NCBI GenBank assembly: GCA_905215965.1
Contig: CAJMSD010000011.1
Location: forward strand, 1-64,000
Direction of reading: 5' to 3'
Source of the DNA: an uncultured bacterium
GTDB lineage: Bacteria; Bacillota; Clostridia; Oscillospirales; Ruminococcaceae
Length of the DNA: 64,000 bases
A program made the translations under genes and the position numbers. The notes beneath the pieces are model-generated. The model made no database searches. It saw only the letters and a list, made by a program, of their open reading frames with translations, and had not been told where the DNA came from. Positions 42,509-49,919 of the stretch are shown in pieces; position 1 is the stretch's first letter, and each line of letters starts with the position of its first letter.

Positions 42509-43969
42509 TTATTCCTCCTTTAACACATTAAGATAATTAAGCTCGCAATCTTCGGGACCTTGGATCGAGCAGCCCTTTGCCTTGGCATAGAGCATATAAT
42601 CCACGATTTCAGACGTTATCATTTCGCCCGGAGCGAGAATCGGTATTCCAGGCGGATAACACATTACAAATTCGCCGCATATCCTTCCCGCCGTTTCGCG
42701 GATATTAAGAGTTTCTTTTTCGGAATAAAACGCTTTCTGCGGAGTGGCAGCTACTATCGGAGCAATGTACTCCGCGTTGTGAAGCCGTGAAATATCCTTT
42801 GAATACAACCGTTTTATATCTTCAAGCGCTCCGACAAGACGCTCTATATCCTGAATCCTGTCGCCTATGGAAATATATGCAAGAATATTTCCTATATCGC
42901 CGAATTCGATCTGAATATCATATTCATCTCTAAGCAGATCATATATTTCAATTCCGGTAAGACCTATATCTCTCGTATAAACCGACAGCTTAGTAACGTC
43001 ATAATCATATATGCTGCTTCCGTTCACAAGATCCTTTCCGTAAGCGTAATATCCTCCGATCGAATTGATCTCACCACGGGCATATTCAGCCATTGAGGAA
43101 ACTCGTTCAAAGGAGTCGTGTCCTCGCAGCGCAAGATTACGCCTTGAAATATCGAGACTTGAAAGCAACAAATAAGAAGCGCTGGTTGTCTGAGTAAGAT
43201 TTATTATCTGCTCGACATAACGCTGATTAACCGTATTGTTTACAAGCAGAAGAGAGCTTTGGGTAAGGCTTCCGCCGGACTTATGCATAGAAACAGCCGC
43301 CATATCTGCTCCGGCTTCCATAGCGGAAACAGGAAGACTTTCATGGAAATAAAGATGTGTTCCGTGTGCCTCATCTGCAAGAACCATCATGTTATGAGCA
43401 TGAGCGAGCCTAACGATCGAGCTCAGATCCGAGCATATACCGTAATACGTTGGATTGTTTACAAAAACGGCTTTTGCATCAGGATTTTCAATAATTGCCT
43501 TTTCAAGCTGTTCGATCTTCATTCCAAGCGCTATTCCAATATGCGAATCAACGTCAGGATTCACGTATACAGGTTCAGCTCCGCAGAGGATAAGAGCATT
43601 TATCACGCTTTTATGTACATTTCTCGGCAAAATGATTTTGTCCCCTGCTTTACAAGCGGTCAGTATCATGCTTTGTACCGAAGAAGTTGTCCCGCCTACC
43701 ATAAAAAAGGCATGAACCGCACCGAAAGCGTCGGCTGCAAGCTGTTCAGCCTGATAGATCACCGACACGGGGTGGCAGAGATTATCAAGAGGTTTCATGG
43801 AATTAACGTCGATCCCCACGCACTGCTCTCCAAGAAGCCTTACAAGCTCGGGATTTCCCCTGCCGCGCTTATGACCGGGAACGTCAAAGGGAACTATTCT
43901 CTGCTTACGCAGCCGTTCAAGTGCCTCGTAAACAGGAGCAGATTTCTGATTTTCAATATTCATGTACAT
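42509..43969 (-). CDS. speA: arginine decarboxylase (fold type I, Orn/Lys/Arg decarboxylase family)
   Basis: 486 residues: a PLP-dependent domain with the lysine in AAVSMHKSGGSLTQSS, ADEAHGTHLYF and FFMVGGTTSSVQSMIL, and a C-terminal domain with CYPPGIPILAPGE. It lacks the N-terminal wing domain of inducible decarboxylases, as in the Bacillus SpeA/YaaO group. The aguA/aguB context identifies arginine as substrate: arginine to agmatine. First gene of the operon, behind a long structured leader; the ribosome binding site is weak (TTGGAACG). Confidence 0.92.
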   Translation of the reverse strand: MYMNIENQKSAPVYEALERLRKQRIVPFDVPGHKRGRGNPELVRLLGEQCVGIDVNSMKPLDNLCHPVSVIYQAEQLAADAFGAVHAFFMVGGTTSSVQSMILTACKAGDKIILPRNVHKSVINALILCGAEPVYVNPDVDSHIGIALGMKIEQLEKAIIENPDAKAVFVNNPTYYGICSDLSSIVRLAHAHNMMVLADEAHGTHLYFHESLPVSAMEAGADMAAVSMHKSGGSLTQSSLLLVNNTVNQRYVEQIINLTQTTSASYLLLSSLDISRRNLALRGHDSFERVSSMAEYARGEINSIGGYYAYGKDLVNGSSIYDYDVTKLSVYTRDIGLTGIEIYDLLRDEYDIQIEFGDIGNILAYISIGDRIQDIERLVGALEDIKRLYSKDISRLHNAEYIAPIVAATPQKAFYSEKETLNIRETAGRICGEFVMCYPPGIPILAPGEMITSEIVDYMLYAKAKGCSIQGPEDCELNYLNVLKEE

Positions 43970-44006
43970 CGTTCCAATCTAAGGAGCTGTTATAAGAACA
44001 AGCTCC

Positions 44007-44290
44007 AAAAATAAAAAGCAGGCAATGTTTTACACATCACCTGCCGTCAAAGCAATATAACGCAAAAATAGCTCTATGCTATCAGAGCATATTTCTACGG
44101 ACTGCCGCCGATAATACTTATTGACCGTTTCACAAGTGATTTTGATTATAAAGTTATCATCTTATAAAATTTGGGCTTTTAACCCAATCAATAATGCAGC
44201 GTTTGCTGCGATCGGCATTCGACCCGCCTGTCCGTATGGGCTTTCTTTCCTGAAACAATTAAGGAAAGCGGTCTGTACTGCTTTAATACA
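44007..44290 (-). promoter_or_regulatory. structured leader of the polyamine operon, unclassified candidate riboswitch
   Basis: On the minus strand, nested pairs 44230-44236 with 44096-44102, 44211-44216 with 44107-44112, and 44187-44194 with 44118-44125 enclose hairpins at 44196-44209 and 44171-44187. An 11-bp terminator stem follows (44034-44044 with 44018-44028, two G-U pairs) and then TTTTTATTTTT, still about 40 bases before speA. A further hairpin (43983-44006) directly precedes the start codon. I do not recognise the consensus of a known riboswitch or T-box. The stretch 43970-44477 has no gene. Confidence 0.6.
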
Positions 44291-44298
44291 GTAAAATT

Positions 44299-44327
44299 AT
44301 AATATCACATTTTTATTTGTTTGTCAA
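44299..44327 (-). promoter_or_regulatory. promoter of the polyamine operon
   Basis: Minus-strand TTGACA (44322-44327) and TATTAT (44299-44304), spaced by 17 bases; TATAAT lies three bases further along and could be the real -10. Transcription would begin near 44290. Confidence 0.7.
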
Positions 44328-44412
44328 TACTTCTGAGCAATTTTTCCCAAAATACATTTATTCTTGAATTTTTCAAATCAATTCCGAATAATATCATAAA
44401 TTTAAGAAAATA

Positions 44413-44441
44413 TTGACACCGCCTCTGAATGTCGGTATAAT
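44413..44441 (+). promoter_or_regulatory. exact consensus promoter of hflX
   Basis: TTGACA (44413-44418) and TATAAT (44436-44441) with a 17-base spacer, divergent from the polyamine operon promoter. Confidence 0.88.
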
Positions 44442-44477
44442 ATATATAAAATGTAATTATAAATGAAAGGAAATCCT

Positions 44478-45725
44478 ATGTACGAAAATAAAACAGAAAA
44501 TATACCGGTCAAAGCTGTCCTTGCCTGTGTTGATACGGGAGAATTCGATGCTGAAGCTTCCATTGCAGAGCTTCAAGGGCTTGCCTCAACAGCCGATGCC
44601 GAGGTCGTGGGAGTTATCATACAGAAAAGGCCCGCCTATGATTCAGCAACCTGTATGGGTACGGGGAGACTTGAAGAGTTAAAAGAACAGCTTGATTCTC
44701 TTGAAGCCGAACTCGTTATTTTCGATCACGAGCTTACAGGTATTCAGATACGAAATATTGAAAATATTCTTAACGTTAGAGTTATCGACCGCACAACGCT
44801 CATTCTCGATATTTTCGCTCAGCGCGCACGAACAAAAGAGGGAAAACTGCAAGTAGAGCTGGCTCAGCAAAAATATCGTCTTCCGCGTCTGACAGGTATG
44901 GGAACATCCCTTTCAAGGCTCGGAGGCGGTATCGGTACGCGAGGTCCGGGAGAAACAAAGCTTGAAACCGACAGGCGGCATATAAGAAAGAGAATTTCCG
45001 TGCTTGAAGCCGAGCTTGAAGAAATGAAGAAGCACCGTACATTCTCACGTTCGCGGCGTAAAAAAGACGGCGTTCTATGTGCTGCTATTGTCGGATACAC
45101 TAATGTCGGAAAATCCACGCTTCTTAACGCTCTTACAGACGCGGGAGTTATTGCTGAAAACAAGCTTTTTGCCACTCTGGATATTACATCGCGTTCAATT
45201 GAGCTGCCTGACGGACGAAGCGTTATGCTTATAGATACTGTCGGATTGATTCAGCGGCTGCCCCATAATCTTGTTGAAGCCTTCAAGTCTACACTTGAGG
45301 AAGCCGCTTCTGCGGATATTATCCTGAATGTTCAGGATCTGTCCTCCGCCGAAAGAGAAAAACAGGCTGCTGTAACTGCTCAGCTGCTTTCTGAGCTTGG
45401 GTGCGACGGTATACCTAAGATAAACGTAATGAATAAAGCTGATGCTGCAATTGACTCGGAAACCGTTTTTTCAGATAATAATACTGTCATTATCAGTGCA
45501 AAGGAGCAAACCGGTTTTGATGATCTGCTTGAATGTATTGCAGCAAATCTTCCAAAAACCGCAGAGCGCATGAAGTTACTGATTCCGTACGACAAATCTT
45601 CTTTTATCAATCGCATAAGAACTGACGGAAAAATCTTCTCAGAAGAATATACGGAATGCGGAATAAAGATCGACGCGCTTGTAGATATCAAAATCGTCAA
45701 GCAAGCTGAATTATATGCCGAATAA
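44478..45725 (+). CDS. hflX: GTPase HflX
   Basis: About 415 residues. The N-terminal HflX domain includes ATCMGTGRLEELKEQL and RLGGGIGTRGPGETKLE, the linker coiled coil EAELEEMKKHR, then the G domain with G1 GYTNVGKSTLLNAL, G3 DTVGLIQRLPHNLVEAF and G4 NKAD. HflX splits stalled 70S ribosomes after stress. The ATG at 44478 has AAAGGA 6 bases upstream; the earlier ATG at 44463 includes that site. Monocistronic between its own promoter and terminator. Confidence 0.95.
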   Translation: MYENKTENIPVKAVLACVDTGEFDAEASIAELQGLASTADAEVVGVIIQKRPAYDSATCMGTGRLEELKEQLDSLEAELVIFDHELTGIQIRNIENILNVRVIDRTTLILDIFAQRARTKEGKLQVELAQQKYRLPRLTGMGTSLSRLGGGIGTRGPGETKLETDRRHIRKRISVLEAELEEMKKHRTFSRSRRKKDGVLCAAIVGYTNVGKSTLLNALTDAGVIAENKLFATLDITSRSIELPDGRSVMLIDTVGLIQRLPHNLVEAFKSTLEEAASADIILNVQDLSSAEREKQAAVTAQLLSELGCDGIPKINVMNKADAAIDSETVFSDNNTVIISAKEQTGFDDLLECIAANLPKTAERMKLLIPYDKSSFINRIRTDGKIFSEEYTECGIKIDALVDIKIVKQAELYAE

Positions 45726-45728
45726 AGA

Positions 45729-45760
45729 TATTGCCTCATTAACTGAGGCAATAATTTTTT
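45729..45760 (+). terminator. intrinsic terminator of hflX
   Basis: TATTGCCTCA (45729-45738) pairs with TGAGGCAATA (45744-45753), followed by ATTTTTT. It overlaps the last two bases of the convergent DHHW gene. Confidence 0.85.
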
Positions 45761-46889
45761 ACTCATTTATATGTTTAAAGATCTCACTTTCGCCGTAGCT
45801 GTCGATCCCAAATAAAAACAATATCTGCTCGTAATCGTTTATATCTGCAAAATCGCTTAATCCTTTTTCAATACATTCGGGAGAAACAATATCTATAACA
45901 CTGTAATGCTGAGTGAGAAACGGAACAAAGCAATTTGCGTAATCGTCCTTAATTAAAAGCAATCTCTTTTCATTATTTACATTTGTATTGATTCTTATAA
46001 GTGGAACATCTTCGCCAAGATACATCTTATACATATTGTTTGTGCCGATATATTCTCGGTAATACAGCTTTCTTTGCTGCTCGTTCCCATTATTATCGAT
46101 TCCCGTACAGCTTATTACCTCGGTTCCGCTGCTATAATTATATATATCAATAATATCTGCTTTCAGATCTTTATACTGCGATCTGTTATAAAGATTTCCC
46201 ATGAAATTCCCCGTAATATGCTCTATTGTATATTTATCATACGCGATCGGCAAAAAGCCAAGCTTCTGTATAACCGTTCTGTAAACGCAGTAAGCTCCGT
46301 AGCTTGTCCATCTTGAATCATTACGATAATATATATAATTATCGTTGAGCATTTTTAAAATATTATATGCGTCAATTTTTCTGATCTCACCGTTAAGACC
46401 GTTATAAAAATCGTCAATTTGCTTCTTTTCGGTATTTTCAGTAAAATACTTTGGAAGCTTATCCGTATATATTCCCGACGATGACGGAACAGCTGCCAGG
46501 TAGAGCGTTCCTGAATAATTATCGTTAAACGAATTTATCAGTTCAATCGTTTTGTCAAAATTTCTGTCTGTATTCGATTCAAGACTGAGCTGCATGGTAT
46601 CGCCTATATAAACATTGTTGACTATGCTTTCACCTATATTTAAGTCAATTTTGCTTTTGGCAGAAAGCCAGTAGCTTCTTCCGGCAAAATGATCTGTCAT
46701 GTAAGCGCTTAAATTTCTTGTACAGCTTCCGTCCGACAAGCCGTTAATGCTCAATTTCGGCAATTCTGCAAGAGGACGGTTTTCCTGAAAAGAATTTTTT
46801 CCCTTTGGCCTTATTATTGTCATAGTAAGACAGCTTACAATAACTGTGATAACACAGATCGCAGTCATAATATTTTTAAACTTTTTCAT
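45759..46889 (-). CDS. DHHW family protein (AlgJ-like, exported)
   Basis: 376 residues with one N-terminal membrane anchor (about 8-27) and an extracytoplasmic domain. The motifs ENRPLAELP and DHFAGRSYWLSAKSKID at the start, and RNDSRWTSYGAYCVYR in the middle (the D-x2-W/H-w-t element), mark the DHHW family related to alginate O-acetylation proteins AlgJ/AlgX. The preceding MBOAT gene supplies the acyl transporter, so the pair likely O-acylates an exported glycan or teichoic acid. The expected His of the D-H-H-W tetrad is replaced by Ser/Arg in NDSRW, so full activity is uncertain. Confidence 0.8.
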   Translation of the reverse strand: MKKFKNIMTAICVITVIVSCLTMTIIRPKGKNSFQENRPLAELPKLSINGLSDGSCTRNLSAYMTDHFAGRSYWLSAKSKIDLNIGESIVNNVYIGDTMQLSLESNTDRNFDKTIELINSFNDNYSGTLYLAAVPSSSGIYTDKLPKYFTENTEKKQIDDFYNGLNGEIRKIDAYNILKMLNDNYIYYRNDSRWTSYGAYCVYRTVIQKLGFLPIAYDKYTIEHITGNFMGNLYNRSQYKDLKADIIDIYNYSSGTEVISCTGIDNNGNEQQRKLYYREYIGTNNMYKMYLGEDVPLIRINTNVNNEKRLLLIKDDYANCFVPFLTQHYSVIDIVSPECIEKGLSDFADINDYEQILFLFGIDSYGESEIFKHINE

Positions 46890-46898
46890 TTCCGCCTC

Positions 46899-48278
46899 CT
46901 ATATACTGATTGGGATCGCAGATGAGCAGCCGTTATATGCTATCAAAGACGTACATACTATAAGGAGCGCTGTAACAACAAACGGAACACATATATTTGA
47001 TATGTTTTTGATTACTTTTTTATTCGAACAAATTGTTATATTTCTTAAAAAGCCTGTTGAAACGTATATTCCAATTAAAATTATTACAATGTAGTATCTT
47101 AAAAGATACAGGGAAACATCGTCCGCTATTCTGTTATTTCCACCAATCATTGCCAATATATATAACAACGAGCATTTCAGATCATCGCTGAAAAAGAATA
47201 CCGTATTAAGCAAAAGAAAAACCGATGTATAAATGATAGTTGTGGCCTTTAAAGCTTTTTGATCTAAAAATGCTTTTTCGATTGCAGCGGCAATTCCAAT
47301 AAGCGCTCCCCACAAAAGCTTTTGCAGCGAGCATTCATACCATAGTCCGATGAGTCCCCACATTATCACAGGAGTTATATATTTTACTGCTTCAGAACGG
47401 AATTTATGATTTATCGGCAATGCAATATACCTCTTAAACCAATGGACAACAGGTATATGCCATCTTCCGCAGAAATTGTTTATGCCCGTGCTAATACATG
47501 GGTGGTCAAAGCTTTTCGGCATAACAAATCCGAAGCACAATGACAGTCCTGCGCCCATATCAGAAATTCCCGACAGAGTAAAGTAAATATAAAGCAGATA
47601 TGATACCGAGCCGAGCCATGCGGAAAGCGCTGATATTTCCTTTACATTCATTAATTGAACCGCATTAAATAAAATCAGCAAATTATCTGCCGCTATAACT
47701 TTTTTTGCAAGTCCAAATACAAATTTTTCAAGTCCTGAGCCTACTTTCTGTAACCCGTTTTTTCGATTAACAAGCAGCTTTTTAAACGATGAATATCTTA
47801 TCAGCGGGCCCATAAAAAGCTTTGCAAAAAAAATCATGTATAATCCAAGATAGATAAAATTTTTCTCCGCATCAGTCTTTTTTCCGTACACATCAAAAAT
47901 ATATCCCAAACCGTTTAAAGTCATAAAACCTATTCCGACCGGCAATATAATATTTTTAATGTAATCTGCAATTTTAATAAAGCTAAACAACTCCGTTTTA
48001 AATAAGATCCATATAAATAGATCTGCGGCAACTGCTATAACGGTAAGCATCAGCGCTGCATATCGGTATTTGCCTGCTTTCTCAATTGCTATTCCAAGCA
48101 AATAATTGATAAGAATATATATAATCGTAAATCCAAGGAAATACAAATTTATCATTCCGCAGAATATTATGCTGATTATAAAAAGAACAGCATTTTTCAG
48201 TTTATCGGGAGATATATAATACGCAAGCAGCGACAGCGGAAAAAAGCCATATATAAATAAAAGACTGCTATATTCCAT
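46899..48278 (-). CDS. MBOAT family O-acyltransferase (AlgI/DltB-like)
   Basis: 459 residues with about 11-12 membrane helices. FFPLSLLAYYI at the start, the MGPLIRYSSF segment, FGFVMPKSFDHPCISTGINNF and GRWHIPVVHWFKRYIALPI are typical of the AlgI branch, and the invariant histidine appears in the MWGLIGLWYECSLQ region as Tyr-Glu instead of the usual W-H-G. It would pass acyl groups across the membrane to the DHHW partner. GGGGG precedes the ATG; it overlaps the Toprim gene by 11 bases. Confidence 0.85.
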   Translation of the reverse strand: MEYSSLLFIYGFFPLSLLAYYISPDKLKNAVLFIISIIFCGMINLYFLGFTIIYILINYLLGIAIEKAGKYRYAALMLTVIAVAADLFIWILFKTELFSFIKIADYIKNIILPVGIGFMTLNGLGYIFDVYGKKTDAEKNFIYLGLYMIFFAKLFMGPLIRYSSFKKLLVNRKNGLQKVGSGLEKFVFGLAKKVIAADNLLILFNAVQLMNVKEISALSAWLGSVSYLLYIYFTLSGISDMGAGLSLCFGFVMPKSFDHPCISTGINNFCGRWHIPVVHWFKRYIALPINHKFRSEAVKYITPVIMWGLIGLWYECSLQKLLWGALIGIAAAIEKAFLDQKALKATTIIYTSVFLLLNTVFFFSDDLKCSLLYILAMIGGNNRIADDVSLYLLRYYIVIILIGIYVSTGFLRNITICSNKKVIKNISNICVPFVVTALLIVCTSLIAYNGCSSAIPISI

Positions 48279-48867
48279 CTGTCTGCCCCCTGAGATTTTC
48301 TACCCTTTCGGCAAGCTCTTCGGAATCCATCATCGTATTAAGCACCTCTATCAAAGCAGACGCCGACATAAGCTGAGGAAGTCCTATGCTTTTTTGCAGC
48401 TTTATCCTCAGTTCACGGCTTCTTGCTCCGCCGCTTAATCCAAGCTCATAAAGAGTTATATTAGTGATGTCATGCTTGCGTTCGCTTTCCGATGAAGTGA
48501 TTCCTGCCTTTTCCAGAGCTTCAAGGATCAGCTCCTTGCTTATTCCCTCAACGCCGAGCTTTCCTTCGGCAGACGGCTTTTCCTTGCGTTTTTCTTTTCC
48601 GAACACGTCAGGAATAAATATATTCTTAATGCTTCCTTTTTTTACAAATCCCTTGATATAATTGCGTATCTTTAGTCCAGCGCTGTCGGAATCGGTCATA
48701 ATTATTATTCCGGTAGTTTCAGCATAATATCTTATAAGCGACTGCTTTTCTTTATCCTTAAATATACCGAATCCGTTTGTCACGATTATAACGGCATTTA
48801 TTATCGAGGAAAGCTTTGATTTATCGTATTTTCCCTCAACGATCACAGCTTCTTTTATATTTATCAT
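48268..48867 (-). CDS. Toprim domain protein, ribonuclease M5-like
   Basis: 199 residues. The Toprim domain at 1-100 has the catalytic Glu in AVIVEGKYDKSKL and the Asp pair in MTDSDSAGLKIRNYI. The C-terminal half (about 100-195) matches the DUF4093 extension of RNase M5-like proteins in clostridia. RNase M5 matures 5S rRNA. The conserved operon position next to holA in other Firmicutes is not known to me. Cytoplasmic; no ribosomal RNA gene is nearby. It may be RnmV or a related Toprim nuclease. Confidence 0.78.
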   Translation of the reverse strand: MINIKEAVIVEGKYDKSKLSSIINAVIIVTNGFGIFKDKEKQSLIRYYAETTGIIIMTDSDSAGLKIRNYIKGFVKKGSIKNIFIPDVFGKEKRKEKPSAEGKLGVEGISKELILEALEKAGITSSESERKHDITNITLYELGLSGGARSRELRIKLQKSIGLPQLMSASALIEVLNTMMDSEELAERVENLRGQTDGI

Positions 48868-48877
48868 AAGACCTCCG

Positions 48878-49918
48878 CTAATTTCGAGTCATAAGCATTT
48901 TAACAACGGTCATTTCAAGAACCGTTTTTTCATCTATTGCAGTGGAATTCAGCTGTACAGCGGTATCGCGCAAAATTTTCAGACAAGCCCTTATACGCTT
49001 CACCGACATTTTTGAACTGTCACGGAATGCATTTTTAACTTTGAATTCCCATTTGTATTCAAAATCATGCATTACTGCCGAAACATTTTTTCCTTTTTTC
49101 TTAGCGCACGCGGCACGATACATATCAATGAAAGAACCGTAAATACCTGCAAGTATAGCTCCCCTGCCTACCCTTTGAGCCATAAGCTCATCAAGAGCTT
49201 CAAACGCTTTCTTTTTGTTAAAGGCTGCCACCGAATCGGCAAGATTATATATTGTAACATCACTTTGACGGGAAACAAGCTCATGCACGGTATCTATAGT
49301 TATTTCTCTGCCTCCTGCATAAGCAATGAGCTTATCGGTCTCATTTGCGATCATCAGCGTATCCGAAAGGCAGGCTTCCGCAAGCTCCTTGGCTGCCTGA
49401 AAAGTAATCGATCCTCCATTTGCCGCAATCTTTGACATTATATCTTTTGCAAGCTCGTTAGACGTTTTCAACGGCATTTCGCAGCAAATTCCGATTTTCG
49501 CGGCAAGATCGGTAAGCTTCTTATTTTTTCCCTGAACAGTTTTTCTGCCGTCCTTAATATCAAATCCCGTAATGTTGAAGATCACTACTGTTTGCTGCGG
49601 AATTTCCTTTAAGGCTTCAATAAGCAGCTTATTCTCGTCCTCGCGCTTTTCGTTGCAGTTGTAATCGTTTACAAGTATGCAGTTGTAGGGAGACAGCATA
49701 GGAGCCATTTCAGTCATATCGCGGAAATCAGATATTTTCATATTGCCGCCGTCAAGCTTGGTAAGCGCCAATTCTGCATTATTATCGGTGGCTTTCGCAA
49801 TGATATCTTTGGTTAAGGCTTCAATGCCCTTAACATCTTGTCCAAATATATAATAAAAATTGCTGAAGCTGCCCTTTTTAATCTGTGTTCGAATCGCCTT
49901 GGCGTCTGTCTGAGCCAT
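48878..49918 (-). CDS. holA: DNA polymerase III delta subunit
   Basis: 346 residues of the HolA family: an AAA+-like but ATP-inactive fold with FSNFYYIFGQDVKGIEALTK at the N-terminus, VTIYNLADSVAAFNKKKAFEALDELM in the middle, and a helical collar ending in ALKLLRD-like KILRDTAVQLNST. It opens the beta sliding clamp as part of the clamp loader. Lies between comEC and the Toprim gene, the comEC-holA pair being a common arrangement in Firmicutes. Confidence 0.9.
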   Translation of the reverse strand: MAQTDAKAIRTQIKKGSFSNFYYIFGQDVKGIEALTKDIIAKATDNNAELALTKLDGGNMKISDFRDMTEMAPMLSPYNCILVNDYNCNEKREDENKLLIEALKEIPQQTVVIFNITGFDIKDGRKTVQGKNKKLTDLAAKIGICCEMPLKTSNELAKDIMSKIAANGGSITFQAAKELAEACLSDTLMIANETDKLIAYAGGREITIDTVHELVSRQSDVTIYNLADSVAAFNKKKAFEALDELMAQRVGRGAILAGIYGSFIDMYRAACAKKKGKNVSAVMHDFEYKWEFKVKNAFRDSSKMSVKRIRACLKILRDTAVQLNSTAIDEKTVLEMTVVKMLMTRN

Positions 49919-49919
49919 T

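Noticed and set aside
44007..44290. Leader of speA as a T-box or lysine riboswitch
   Set aside because: No GGTGGTACC-like T-box core and no AGAGGTGC-like lysine element could be found; left as unclassified.
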